Positions 9,103 to 18,970 of a stretch of DNA of 64,000 nucleotides are shown here, piece by piece (within the stretch, counting starts at the first letter, position 1; every line of letters starts with the position of its first letter). The stretch comes from an uncultured Collinsella sp. (GTDB lineage Bacteria > Actinomycetota > Coriobacteriia > Coriobacteriales > Coriobacteriaceae). Location: the NCBI GenBank assembly GCA_934646815.1, contig CAKUEW010000002.1:124001-188000 (forward strand), in the 5' to 3' direction. Below the pieces are notes generated by a model. That model was not told the origin of the DNA, ran no database searches, and saw only the letters and a program-made list of their open reading frames with translations. The translations under genes and the position numbers were made by a program.

Positions 9103-12100
9103 CTACGCCTCGTTCAGCTTGGGTCCAAAGACGCGTTCGACATAGGCGTCCAGTGTGCCTTCCTTGGCAAGCTCCGCAGAGTCCGCGAGCTCAAAGTTCG
9201 AGTTGCACCCCTGGCCGACCTCGTCGTGGAAGCCAAGGATAAAGTGCGTGGCGATCTCGTAGATGATCTTGGTGGGCGCGATACCAAATACCTGGCGCTC
9301 CAAGATATGATCCAGTCGCTCGCGATCGTCCGGGAAGGCCGCTTTCATGCCGTCGCTGTTGTACAGGCGTTTGATGATCTCTGTGATGTAGAGCCCCGAC
9401 TTCATGTATAGGTCGGCAAAGGTGTGACTCGGATCGTCGAAGCAGCCCGGGTTCTCCTTCTCAAAAAGGTCAACCATCTGGACCACGACGTTGCGCGGCG
9501 TGAAGATCTGGTTGGTCTTCTGGGGCGGCACGTAATCGAAGATGTCCTCCGTCTGGGACTCGTCAAAGTAGTTGGCAAGGCGTTGGCGAAGCTTGATGAA
9601 CTCGCTGACGGAATCGTTAAACACCACCTCGTCGAAGAGGTGCCCGGCGAACTGCTTTGTCTCACCAGTCTCGGCATCGGTGTAATCGCCGCCATCGCGC
9701 AGAAAACGGAACTCGTCCACGGTGATGCTCGTAACATCGAAGAAAACGTCTGCGGGAATCACGGTATCGAAGTTCGCGAGCGTCGTATTGTCCTCGCCAT
9801 ACGCCATAAGGAACGACGGGATGGTGCGCGAGAAGCCACGAAGATGAGCGCGGACCTTGTCCTCGATACCCTGTTTCTCGTCCTCCTTTTTCGCCGTCTC
9901 TACCTCGCGCACCACGGTCTCGCCGGCGCTCTGCACGAGCTCCTCGCGGGAGTCCTCGAGCTTTTGAGCAAGTGCCTGGAACGCCTCGGCCTTCTGCTCA
10001 TCATGCCTTTGGTTCACCTCAGCACGCTCGGCAGCACTGACAGCCGCCTTGAGCTCGTCCTTGCGCGATTGTTCGATACGACGCGCCTGAATCTGATAGT
10101 CACCGACCTGGCGGTTGAGCTGAATGTCCGCATCGGCCTGAACCTTGCGCTCAAGCTGTTTCTGTTGTCGCGGCTTGAGCTCGCTGCCATAGCTCTCCTT
10201 GGCGGCCTGCACCAAGGGCGCTGTCACGCTTTGCTTAAACGCATCCTTGAGGTTTTCGAGCATAGCGCTGTCATCGTTGTCAGCCGCGTGGGCTTTTGCG
10301 ATTTCTTCGACCTGGCCCGAGAACTCAACGACAACATCGCCGTAGACCTTCGGCCCAAAGACGTCAGCCGCCTTGCCAACGACCTGCTCCTCGGGAATCT
10401 CCACATCGCCTTCGTCGTTAATCGAGAGCTTGTCAGCGGTGCCCTTGTCGATCTCGACTTTGTTCTTCTCGGCGTTCTGTGCCTTGCCCTGCTCATAAGG
10501 GTCAAATCGTTGAATGATCTCCACGACCTCGGCCGGGGCGCGAAAGACGCTCGCGATGTTCTGGAACAGGAAGTTGCTCATAAATCCGCGTTTGACCACC
10601 TCGCAGGCATGGATGTGCCTCGGCACGCTGAGTACCTGCTCGGCGTCGAGCTCGACCATCTGGCCCTCGTCGTCCTCGCCGTAGACGGGGAAGAAGTTCA
10701 ACAACTGGCGGATATGGCGCTCGCGCGTCTCCACGTCGCCGCCACCACGGGCAGTATCGCCGTATAGGTCATTAGCGAACTGCTCAAAGATGGTGAGCGT
10801 GCGGGCAGGGTCGAAGTCAAAGACGTACGCGTTTTCCTTGCGCGCGTAGTTACCGCCGCCCAAATCGAACAGGCAGGGGTTCTGGCTGCGAAAAGCCGCC
10901 TGCATGTAAAGCGCGGGGCTCGCCATGTTCGAAAGCATGAGCACGGCGGTCCACTCGGGCACGGTCACGCCCGTGGTGAGCTGGCCCACCGAGAGCGTAA
11001 TGGTCTTGTCGTGCTCCTTGATCGCACGGCGCACCTTGTCGAGCGATTTCTCGTTCTCGTCATCGGCGTCGATCTTACCGTCGCCAGCAGCGAGCACCAC
11101 CTCGTAATCCTTGAAGACGGGGTGCGCCTGCAGCTTCTTGGCAAGGGCGCGTGCGGAGTCGACGCGGTTGAGCATCCAGAACGTATGGCGCAGCTCGTCA
11201 CGCAGCTCGGGCGTCGAGAACGGGAACTTTTTCTGCGTGGTTAGCGCCTCGAGGAATTTGTCCACGTCGGCGTCGTGGACAAAGGCCCCACCTTGTTTGG
11301 TCGAGAAAAACTCGTTGAGGTCGAAGGCAAACTCAGTCTGCTCGCCGTCAATCTCCATGCCGCCGCGAGCTTCCTGCTCCACAATGTCGCTCATCTGGTA
11401 CGTGAGCAGATTGAGCTTAGGCAGATTCGCGTAAGGGTTCGGCTGTTCGGAGTCGGCCGGCCAGTCGCGCTTTGCCTGCTGCTCGTCGGCGTACGTCCAG
11501 TTGTAGATGGCGTCTTCGGCGAACTTCTCGTTAGCAATGGCCTTAAAGGGCGTACCGGAAAGATGCAGCGTAAAACGGCGCTTGATATGGTCAAACGCCA
11601 CGTCGGTCTTAAAGGTGTCGACGCCCTCGTGAGCTTCGTCGATGATGAGCACGTCCCACGTAAGGTCGGCCGCCTCGTCGAGCTTCCGATATATGCCGCC
11701 AAAGCGGATGGAGCCCTTGAGGTCCTGAAGGCTCACAAACTCGATGAACCCCCTGGGGCCCTCGGGGTCGTTATGGAGAGTGCGCAGGTATTCCTCACGG
11801 CTGAGGCAGTAGGGCTTATCGGCAAGGGCGTCCACGCCGCTGATAAAGCGGTAACCGCCCTCCAGGCCCACGAACTTTACGTAGTCGTCGTACCAGGAGT
11901 TGGCGATGGCGGGACGGTTGGTGACGATGAGCACCTTCTGCGCGCCGATGCTGCGGCAGAGGTCATAGGCGGTGAGCGTCTTGCCAAAGCGCGGCTTCGC
12001 GTTCCACAGGAACTCGCCGCCGTGCGCGCCGCCCTCGTCCCAATGGGCGCGGGCGAAGGCGCCCGTCTGCTCCACTGCGCGCTGCTGCTCGGCGCGCAGT

Positions 12101-12486
12101 GTATAGGAAGCCGCGCCGGGCGCATCCAGCACGCCGTCGGTGTCGCGGAACCGATAGAACTGTTGGTGCGACTCCTCGCCACTGATCTTGAACCATTCCT
12201 TTTTTGGTTCGCGCTCGACTCCCTGCTTCTCCAAATAGGCATGAAAGTCGGTGTCATGGAACGTGCCCGCGCGGTGCTCCCAAGTGGCGTTGCCGCTCCA
12301 CTCCAGGTGCCATTGCACGTCGGCGGTGTGCGTCTGCTGTTTGATGCGCTCGCGCACGTCCTGCTCGGTGTAGCCGATCTTGATCCATCCGTTGTGGCGG
12401 GCGATCTCGGGCGTGGTGTAGGCATAGATCTGCGGCACCGCGGGAACGGTGGTCTCGATGATCTGGGAGATGTCGATGCTAGCCAT
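9103..12486 (-). CDS. GIY-YIG (T5orf172-like) nuclease - SF2 helicase restriction protein
   Basis: Residues ~18-105 look like a T5orf172/GIY-YIG domain (YAYTTPE, then GWIKIGYTEQDVRERIKQQ, later EKQGVER and KEWFKI). An SF2 helicase follows: Walker A AKPRFGKTLTAYDL near 166, DEAH near 282, LSGTPFK near 310 and QAAFRSQNP near 530. A charged coiled-coil stretch spans about 700-880. The C-terminus holds a degenerate methylase-like start, QIFTPRNVVVQMVDLF with FADLYMKSGLY, near 990. This fits a large restriction subunit that translocates DNA and cuts with GIY-YIG. An AAAGGAG site precedes the ATG at 12486, two bases after the methylase gene, so the two are co-translated. Confidence 0.85.
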   Translation of the reverse strand: MASIDISQIIETTVPAVPQIYAYTTPEIARHNGWIKIGYTEQDVRERIKQQTHTADVQWHLEWSGNATWEHRAGTFHDTDFHAYLEKQGVEREPKKEWFKISGEESHQQFYRFRDTDGVLDAPGAASYTLRAEQQRAVEQTGAFARAHWDEGGAHGGEFLWNAKPRFGKTLTAYDLCRSIGAQKVLIVTNRPAIANSWYDDYVKFVGLEGGYRFISGVDALADKPYCLSREEYLRTLHNDPEGPRGFIEFVSLQDLKGSIRFGGIYRKLDEAADLTWDVLIIDEAHEGVDTFKTDVAFDHIKRRFTLHLSGTPFKAIANEKFAEDAIYNWTYADEQQAKRDWPADSEQPNPYANLPKLNLLTYQMSDIVEQEARGGMEIDGEQTEFAFDLNEFFSTKQGGAFVHDADVDKFLEALTTQKKFPFSTPELRDELRHTFWMLNRVDSARALAKKLQAHPVFKDYEVVLAAGDGKIDADDENEKSLDKVRRAIKEHDKTITLSVGQLTTGVTVPEWTAVLMLSNMASPALYMQAAFRSQNPCLFDLGGGNYARKENAYVFDFDPARTLTIFEQFANDLYGDTARGGGDVETRERHIRQLLNFFPVYGEDDEGQMVELDAEQVLSVPRHIHACEVVKRGFMSNFLFQNIASVFRAPAEVVEIIQRFDPYEQGKAQNAEKNKVEIDKGTADKLSINDEGDVEIPEEQVVGKAADVFGPKVYGDVVVEFSGQVEEIAKAHAADNDDSAMLENLKDAFKQSVTAPLVQAAKESYGSELKPRQQKQLERKVQADADIQLNRQVGDYQIQARRIEQSRKDELKAAVSAAERAEVNQRHDEQKAEAFQALAQKLEDSREELVQSAGETVVREVETAKKEDEKQGIEDKVRAHLRGFSRTIPSFLMAYGEDNTTLANFDTVIPADVFFDVTSITVDEFRFLRDGGDYTDAETGETKQFAGHLFDEVVFNDSVSEFIKLRQRLANYFDESQTEDIFDYVPPQKTNQIFTPRNVVVQMVDLFEKENPGCFDDPSHTFADLYMKSGLYITEIIKRLYNSDGMKAAFPDDRERLDHILERQVFGIAPTKIIYEIATHFILGFHDEVGQGCNSNFELADSAELAKEGTLDAYVERVFGPKLNEA

Positions 12487-12488
12487 GG

Positions 12489-14684
12489 CTAGTTCATCTC
12501 CTTTACGTGGGATTCGATGAACTCAATTTCGTTGTCATCGAGGCCGTACTTCGCATAAAGCTGGCGGTCGATGTCGGCCACGGACTGCGTCCAGTCGATG
12601 TCGGAGTTAACGGTGAAGTCCTGGAGAGGAACAAACTTCCATTTTTCAGGAGGGTTGTGTTGCGTAATTTTAAGAACTCCAAGCATAGCCCGGACGAACT
12701 TCGTGCAGATGTACTTATAGATAGCCTGTGCTTCTTCTTCGGAATCAACAGAGCCAATACCAAGGAATGTCTGCGTATACCCCAGTTCGGGCGTGCCGAT
12801 AATTGGTGTGCTCAGTGTCTCTCCGAATTTACCGCTTCCGTTAACGGCAGTGATTAGAACTTTATACTTGTTGTAATTCTCTGCGAGATCAATGTAACTC
12901 GAACGAATCCACTTGGAGCATCGTTGTCCATTTGCACGCCCCAAGATTCTGCAGTATTCGTGCTCGTCGTTCGGTTTTGCATCAAAAAATAGATCCTCAT
13001 CCCAATTGGGCAAAGTAAGCAAGTCGAATATATTAGTTGTAATAATCCGGAGATTGCTTAACTTACCCTCTTTCTCATCTTTTGATAATTTATTTCGATT
13101 TTTTGCAATGTACTCAACTTCGGCTTTGCGGTTCGGAAAATCCTCCCACAGCCGATTTGCAAGCGTGTATGTTGAATACGGATACATTATGCTGCCGAGA
13201 TCCGAGATGAAGAGAGCCTTAACCTTCTGTGAAATCGAATTCAGCTCTGGATAAGAAGTAAAGGTGCCGATGGGCCCTAATATCACTTGAGAGTCTCGAT
13301 AGTGTATGGCAACCCCACCTTTAATTTCGGCTCCACAGAAGACTTTTGAGCTATCGGGCTCATAGTGTAAAACCTTGAAATGTTCGTCACTGAGCATTGC
13401 TTGATTCCATGTTTTAGGAGTTGCTCCAGCGTTGAATAGGAAACGGGCAGGCGTGATAAGCTCAACCCTGTCTGATACCTCATATGCCGCATCCATAAAA
13501 ACATTGTAGACGGGCATATCTTTCGTTGTTTCGCGGCTCTCTTGGTACGGGGGGTTTCCAATCACCGCATAGAACTTCTTTCCCATGGCTGCTGCCTTAC
13601 CTTTCAATGAGGCGAACTCGAAGGGCTCGCCGTTCTGCCAGTCGTATATAACGCACAGGGGAACCGTTTCCTTCGGCTCATCTTTCTTGGTCTCTTCAGT
13701 TGTCTCCTCGGGGAATACGTCGTCGAACAGGTCGAAAAGTGACGGCTGTATCGGTTCCGGCTCGGGCTCCTCGAACGTTCCCAGGGTCGACTCCACCTCG
13801 GCGCCCATCTTGTTGGTGGGCACGGCGTCCGTGAAGCCGTTCATCTGCCAGAAGTTCCAGGAAACGATCCACGCCGCCTGCTCGAGCTCGTCGGGCTCGG
13901 AGTCCGACCCCCAGCGGTCGCGGAGATGCTCGGCGACCGTCTCGAATACATTGATGCGGGCGATGAGCAGGTTGTCACCCTGGTACTCGAAACCGTACGT
14001 CGCGCGCAGCGCGTCGAGGGCGCGGCGAACCCACTCCTTGCGCGTCTTGGTCTTCTCGGTCACGACACGCAGTTTGCGGTCCAGGAAGCCCACGCGCTCG
14101 CCTACAGGCAGCTCGTCGCCCGTCACGGTGTCGTAGCGCGAGCACACGAACGGCGCCTCGCCGCATGTAATCTCGAGCCGCGACGCCTCCACGTAGGCAT
14201 GCCAACCATGTCCCTTCGACTTGGGGAATACAATCGGCTCATCAGTAGTCGCCCATGTCTTGGCGCCGTCTTCCGCAACGGTCTCGGTATTGAAAACATC
14301 GCGACGGCCGAACCACACCTCATCCAGATCGTTATTCATCTGATTGCACAGCCATGCCGGCGAGAAAACTTCGGCACGGCTCTTAGTACGCAGCGACTGC
14401 TGCTCAATGGCCTTCGCAATGCGCGGCCTGATCACATTAACGTTTGGACCCGTAATCTTCTCGACGGTTATCTCGTCGTCGCCCATATAGCCATCGCCCA
14501 GGGCTTCGTACTCGTTGTCCGCCCAGATAATATTGCGTCCCGTTGTACGGTCACATAGAAGCGTCTCTAGGATATGTCTGGAATAACGCTGTTCAAAGCC
14601 TTCTAGGAAGCTTTCGCCCAGTTTTTTATGCTCGGCAGTTTCCACGCGCCATTGACTCCTCTTCGCAGGTTTTTTATTACACAT
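12489..14684 (-). CDS. Eco57I-type N6-adenine DNA methyltransferase (modification/specificity subunit)
   Basis: The 731-residue protein has a motif-X-like FSPAWLCNQM near residue 105, LEITCGEAPFVCSRYD near 172 and the catalytic motif IV IGNPPYQ near 376. The NPPY form indicates adenine-N6 methylation. The region after NPPY should contain the target-recognition domain. DNA for residues ~375-680 (about 12640-13560) is visibly richer in A+T than the DNA on either side, which suggests that this domain was swapped by recombination. It lies immediately upstream of the GIY-YIG/helicase gene. The ATG at 14684 lacks a strong ribosome-binding site. The pair resembles single-chain or two-gene helicase-dependent restriction systems. 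Confidence 0.85.
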   Translation of the reverse strand: MCNKKPAKRSQWRVETAEHKKLGESFLEGFEQRYSRHILETLLCDRTTGRNIIWADNEYEALGDGYMGDDEITVEKITGPNVNVIRPRIAKAIEQQSLRTKSRAEVFSPAWLCNQMNNDLDEVWFGRRDVFNTETVAEDGAKTWATTDEPIVFPKSKGHGWHAYVEASRLEITCGEAPFVCSRYDTVTGDELPVGERVGFLDRKLRVVTEKTKTRKEWVRRALDALRATYGFEYQGDNLLIARINVFETVAEHLRDRWGSDSEPDELEQAAWIVSWNFWQMNGFTDAVPTNKMGAEVESTLGTFEEPEPEPIQPSLFDLFDDVFPEETTEETKKDEPKETVPLCVIYDWQNGEPFEFASLKGKAAAMGKKFYAVIGNPPYQESRETTKDMPVYNVFMDAAYEVSDRVELITPARFLFNAGATPKTWNQAMLSDEHFKVLHYEPDSSKVFCGAEIKGGVAIHYRDSQVILGPIGTFTSYPELNSISQKVKALFISDLGSIMYPYSTYTLANRLWEDFPNRKAEVEYIAKNRNKLSKDEKEGKLSNLRIITTNIFDLLTLPNWDEDLFFDAKPNDEHEYCRILGRANGQRCSKWIRSSYIDLAENYNKYKVLITAVNGSGKFGETLSTPIIGTPELGYTQTFLGIGSVDSEEEAQAIYKYICTKFVRAMLGVLKITQHNPPEKWKFVPLQDFTVNSDIDWTQSVADIDRQLYAKYGLDDNEIEFIESHVKEMN

Positions 14685-14783
14685 ACGCCAGCGATGTTAT
14701 TAGAGAGTGCTGCACTAAAAGGCATCAAAAATCTCTGCATTCACCCATCGCCACGCGCATGATGCGATATGCAATATAGACGA

Positions 14784-14789
14784 ATTATA
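14784..14789 (-). promoter_or_regulatory. Candidate -10 element for the methylase half of the island
   Basis: A perfect minus-strand TATAAT lies in the 124-base gap upstream of the methylase gene, the largest gap between genes in the minus-strand block. No convincing -35 is present at 16-18 bases, so this is a weak call. If real, the methylase, helicase and cassette copy 1 could be transcribed separately from cassette copy 2. Confidence 0.35.
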
Positions 14790-14808
14790 CGGTACAGCTT
14801 GGCAATAC

Positions 14809-17800
14809 TTACTCCGGATACAGCATATCCCGCTCTCTATCCAACCGAATGCCCACCTGCTTTATCTGCGTACGTATGACCGGTTTTTTAATCGAAACCC
14901 CGTAAAGCTCGTACAGCAGCTCCGCCATCTGAGAGACCGACATGGCCCCGCGCTGATGAACAAGCATGTTAAGCAATCCGGCCGTACTAAACGACCCCGT
15001 CATCTTGCAGAACAGCATGGTGTCCTCGATGGATGTACGTTTAATATGACCCCCTACATAGCCCTGCATCATGATCGACTGGCACACGTAATCCTCTAGA
15101 CCTAAATCGAGCAACGTATCATTCAGCGCATCAAAGAAGCCAAACTCTTTGAGGTTGGCCATGCTATAAGGCCGCTCCGGTTCCATGCAATCAATAACAG
15201 CATCCAGGATTGCACGCATCATCTGCGCGCCGACAGGATGAGGGGCCGACTCAAAGACGGTGATATTCACATACTCCCGCGGCCCGATCTCAAGGACCGA
15301 AAACGCGCGTTCCGCCTTGCGCAGCTCCGAAATAAAATCCTTGTCGTTAATCACATCGTTGGTAAATTCGCCAAATTCCAAGCAAAAATAATCATGCTCT
15401 GCAATCAACTGGGCAAAGTAGTCATGGGCATCCATCGATTTGTCGACAACGGCACCGCCACACAGGCGCAGGCCATACGGGGCGAGCAGCGCATCCGTAA
15501 GCACAAAATTCGAACGTTGCGGATACGCACTAAGAAATGAGGACTCAATGTCTTTAGCCCTGCCGCCCACGCCAATCTTCTCCAAAATAGCACTGAGCGC
15601 CGAGCGCTCACCGGCATCAAGCTCAACCGCGTCGACGATATAAAGACCGTCATGGCACCAACGCTCAAAGCCGTTCAAAAAACTCCCGCGGAACGTTGTC
15701 TCCTTCACGCCATAACGACGCTCGTATTCTTTAGAAACAGCCACGGCGTCTGCCGGTCCAATATCCCTTATCACACTGACGATTTGCGCATCACGGTCGG
15801 CCGCGCCCAATGCGAGCATCGGCACGCGTGAATACACAACGCCCTCGATCGGTTCACACCAACGTGCGAGAACGTAGTGAAGCTCGTATTCGTTTCTGAC
15901 ATCAAGCGCGGGGAGCAGTTTTGCAATCGAAGGCTGCTTCATTAAAAACGCTGTGGAGCACTCGATATCAAGATGAACAAGCGATGCGACGGCAGCCCGT
16001 AGCGGGGCAAAATCATACTGACCCGAATAATAAGGGCGCACGCCCCGTCGCATACCATCCTCATCCCTCGGAACGTGTGCATCCATGACATTGTCATATC
16101 GATCGATGCAGGCGCCGAATGCTCGCGCTGACGTCGAGTCGAGGCACTTAACACTGCCCAGGTCATGCTCGGCAATAAATGAACAGTACAGGTCATACAA
16201 ACGCCGTTCATCCATGGGGCATTCATGCACATGCGTAGCTAGTAGATAGTCAACGATGCCCTCTTTATCGAGCTTTATGCGCTGTCCCTCAATAAGTAGC
16301 TCGTTGCCGACCGCTCTTAGTGAAGCAATCGCATCGCGCACACACTCGGAAAGGCTCTCGTCATGCAAGGCGTCCAAAAGCGGCAAGCGATTCGCGGCGC
16401 GAGTTTTAGAGACGGTCACTAGGTAGCGATAGTCTCGTTCGCTCAGTCCAGTTATGCTGGCAAACTGACTGGGCGTCATCGCGTACCGGTCAACAAACGA
16501 CTGGTAAACATCACCCTTGAGCAGGACGCGATGAGACAGCGTCGATTCGCACATCTGCCTCACCCGCTCACGCGTAATGGATAGCTTGTCACCCACCTCT
16601 TGCAACGTAGCCCCATCAAGACGCATGCGTAGCGCATCGGCATGGCGGGCATCAATCGTGTCGAGCCATTCGTCCAAGGAGCACAGGTGGGGCCGAAGCA
16701 TACGGGAATCGACGTCGAATTCGACACGTCCCCCGCTGTTTTGAACGGCCAAAAGTGCGGCATCCGTCCAATCGGACCCCGATGGAACGGCCACGCCCTC
16801 CATAGCCCCAGAGCCTCCAAGTACGCTATCGACATCACGAGTAAGTTGCCTTGCGCGCCATAAGGCCGCGGACGGACTTACTTCTAGTTCGCCAACCAGC
16901 GACGCAATGACTTCCTTATCAGAGCTACCGAGCTTCCGCATTCGCTGAGCCTCAGGTGTCAGCAAAACGACACAGGCAGGACCGAACGGGTTATAGCCAT
17001 CGGCAATCAGCTTCTGCTGTACCTCATCAACGATTCGAATGGCGCCCTCGCCATATTCGCTCAAGAACGCTTGCTCATCGAAAGGCTCGACAGCGGCGGC
17101 GCACCACATGGGAGGATTCTCGCCAACACGACCGCAATACTCTGCCAGTGCTTTAACAATACTGTTAACCGCACCTCCGCCCATACTGGGAATACGCGCA
17201 AGGCCCTCCCTCTTGAGCTTATTGATCTTCTCTATCGTCTCGATGCCATGCGTGCGCAGCCGACGTTCCACAGGCTCGCTTAGACCAAGTGCTGCAATAT
17301 CAAGACCGACAAAAGGGTTCCGCTCGTTAGCCGCAAGCTCGGGCAGTGCAACAAGCAAACCAAGGGAGTCGAACGAAAGACCCTGGCAGTTGGCAATGCC
17401 CCGAAGCGCCTGGAGCTGCTGCTTGGAAAGCGCGCAGCTTAACGGGCGAGCCACCTCGAGGAAGCAGGTACGAGTCTTGTCAATCGTTCCAGCACCCATG
17501 CCGGGCTCGCGATCCAGTCTATCCAACAGGGAGACTGCTCCCCTAACGTCAGTGATACGCTTTTCTGCGAAGCGATTACAGGCGCGCGTAGGAAGCATCA
17601 GGCAATCAGAGGAGTCGTCAAAGAACAGGGGCACCGACGAACCATTGTCCGCTGTTTCATCTGCGGTTGAGATTTCCGCGTTCGATCCCTGCGCTGGTTC
17701 GTCAGCCAAAACCGAACCCTTTTCAGCCTTTTCGTCGACAATAGGAGAAAGCGTGCCCAAAAGCCCTTCACCGAGCGCCGCCGGAGCCCCGAGCAAAACC

Positions 17801-18006
17801 TCGTCAAGCGCAACACTAACACCCAGAGGCGTAAATCCCTCGGCATCAATCTTCAAACGCCCTTCTTGGCATAGCTCCACCAGGGCAATGGCGACATCGC
17901 CTTTAGAACAAAGCGAAACGTATGACGAAATCGCATCGAGCGTGCAGATGCCATCAATACTCGAAAGCACATTTATAACCGTGGCTTTAAGCTCTTCCAT
18001 TTTCAT
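14809..18006 (-). CDS. Protein A2: large protein with HhH, sigma-region-4-like HTH and the shared C-terminal module
   Basis: The 1065-residue protein begins with a winged-helix-like segment (ending EGRLKIDAEGF). Near residue 265 is a helix-hairpin-helix resembling the RNA polymerase alpha C-terminal domain (LRTHGIETIEKINKLKREG). Near 469 is a helix-turn-helix like sigma-70 region 4 (LQEVGDKLSITRERVRQM). The last ~450 residues match the protein at 22145-27007, including IECSTAFLMKQ and the module ending GSFSTAGLLNMLVHQ. The start at 18006, after AAAGGTGG, is preferred over an in-frame ATG at 18033. It follows the coiled-coil gene by 58 bases. A DNA- or RNA-polymerase-binding role is inferred; the family has no name that I know. 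Confidence 0.65.
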   Translation of the reverse strand: MKMEELKATVINVLSSIDGICTLDAISSYVSLCSKGDVAIALVELCQEGRLKIDAEGFTPLGVSVALDEVLLGAPAALGEGLLGTLSPIVDEKAEKGSVLADEPAQGSNAEISTADETADNGSSVPLFFDDSSDCLMLPTRACNRFAEKRITDVRGAVSLLDRLDREPGMGAGTIDKTRTCFLEVARPLSCALSKQQLQALRGIANCQGLSFDSLGLLVALPELAANERNPFVGLDIAALGLSEPVERRLRTHGIETIEKINKLKREGLARIPSMGGGAVNSIVKALAEYCGRVGENPPMWCAAAVEPFDEQAFLSEYGEGAIRIVDEVQQKLIADGYNPFGPACVVLLTPEAQRMRKLGSSDKEVIASLVGELEVSPSAALWRARQLTRDVDSVLGGSGAMEGVAVPSGSDWTDAALLAVQNSGGRVEFDVDSRMLRPHLCSLDEWLDTIDARHADALRMRLDGATLQEVGDKLSITRERVRQMCESTLSHRVLLKGDVYQSFVDRYAMTPSQFASITGLSERDYRYLVTVSKTRAANRLPLLDALHDESLSECVRDAIASLRAVGNELLIEGQRIKLDKEGIVDYLLATHVHECPMDERRLYDLYCSFIAEHDLGSVKCLDSTSARAFGACIDRYDNVMDAHVPRDEDGMRRGVRPYYSGQYDFAPLRAAVASLVHLDIECSTAFLMKQPSIAKLLPALDVRNEYELHYVLARWCEPIEGVVYSRVPMLALGAADRDAQIVSVIRDIGPADAVAVSKEYERRYGVKETTFRGSFLNGFERWCHDGLYIVDAVELDAGERSALSAILEKIGVGGRAKDIESSFLSAYPQRSNFVLTDALLAPYGLRLCGGAVVDKSMDAHDYFAQLIAEHDYFCLEFGEFTNDVINDKDFISELRKAERAFSVLEIGPREYVNITVFESAPHPVGAQMMRAILDAVIDCMEPERPYSMANLKEFGFFDALNDTLLDLGLEDYVCQSIMMQGYVGGHIKRTSIEDTMLFCKMTGSFSTAGLLNMLVHQRGAMSVSQMAELLYELYGVSIKKPVIRTQIKQVGIRLDRERDMLYPE

Positions 18007-18064
18007 GTTCGTCCTGCCACCTTTCCTAGGCATAAAGAACGGCTATGGGCTCGCGGGGGCTGCC

Positions 18065-18967
18065 CTACTGCCCCAACTTCCTAAGCGCTTGCAGGGACGC
18101 TGCGCGGGTCTCGGCGTAGGCAAGGCGCGCGTCGCTCAATTGCTTGTCGATCATGTCGACTTTTCCGCTCAGCACCTCAACTTGCCTGCCGATCTCCTCC
18201 ATGTCGGCCATCGTTTTCCAGCTCTTTTGGTTCGAGAGGTCCCGATACTTGCGACGCAAGGAGAGCAACTGGTTGAGCAGCGCATTGCGCGCGTGGTCGA
18301 GCTCCATCATCTTGTCGCGCGCGCTTTTAACTTCCCGCAAAAAGCGCTGCTTTTCTTGCTCCGTCGACAGGGGCGCGGGGGCAGGCTCAGTCTCCGCCTC
18401 CACAGGCACCGGATCTTCCATCTCCAAAAACGCGCAGATCCCCGGCTCCGTCGCCGGCCTTGCCTCGAGCACGGTGGCAATCACGCTGCTGCTCAGCATC
18501 GTGCTCTGCGAGCAAAGCACCGCGCGAAAGCGCCGCATAAGAAAGCCAAACCCGGATATCTGCCGTGCCAAGCGCTCGTCAAAGGCAACGCGGATCTCGC
18601 CCTCGTCGCCCTGCCGCATCGTAAGCCAGTCGCCCACGCACATGAGCTGCACAAGCGTAATGGGCGTCAGGTCGCCCTCAAAGAGCAGCTGCAGACGGGG
18701 CAACACATCGTCGCGGGGAACGACAAGCTCGGTATGCTTCTCGAGCTCAGCGAGCGTGGTGCCGACGTACTGGCACAAATCGATATTGCTCGGAACATCC
18801 GTAAAATGCTCGCGCGCATGGCTCAGAAGCCACTCGCTTTTGTCGGCGTTGATGCGAACGCGCTTAACGGCATGCGCCGACCCATCCCACGTCACATCGG
18901 AATGCGTCAAAAACAGCCAGCCGTCGCAAAACAGCTCCATGACAAAGATGGGAAAGGCTTTCTGCAT
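18065..18967 (-). CDS. Coiled-coil protein of unknown function
   Basis: The 300-residue protein has a globular N-terminal ~165 residues (beginning MQKAFPIFVMELFCDGWLF), a Pro/Glu-rich linker (VPVEAETEPAPAPLS) and a C-terminal coiled coil of about 100 residues rich in heptad Leu, Lys and Glu. It starts three bases after the SNF2-like copy 2 stop and shares a GAGGAGATG ribosome-binding site with that gene end. It has no counterpart in cassette copy 1. The coiled coil suggests a bridging or oligomerising role between the translocase and the A2 protein; this is inference only. Confidence 0.6.
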   Translation of the reverse strand: MQKAFPIFVMELFCDGWLFLTHSDVTWDGSAHAVKRVRINADKSEWLLSHAREHFTDVPSNIDLCQYVGTTLAELEKHTELVVPRDDVLPRLQLLFEGDLTPITLVQLMCVGDWLTMRQGDEGEIRVAFDERLARQISGFGFLMRRFRAVLCSQSTMLSSSVIATVLEARPATEPGICAFLEMEDPVPVEAETEPAPAPLSTEQEKQRFLREVKSARDKMMELDHARNALLNQLLSLRRKYRDLSNQKSWKTMADMEEIGRQVEVLSGKVDMIDKQLSDARLAYAETRAASLQALRKLGQ

Positions 18968-18970
18968 CGT

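Noticed and set aside
9424..10767. 447-residue open frame antisense to the GIY-YIG/helicase gene
   Set aside because: Leucine-rich antisense shadow of a gene with clear helicase motifs; no start signal.
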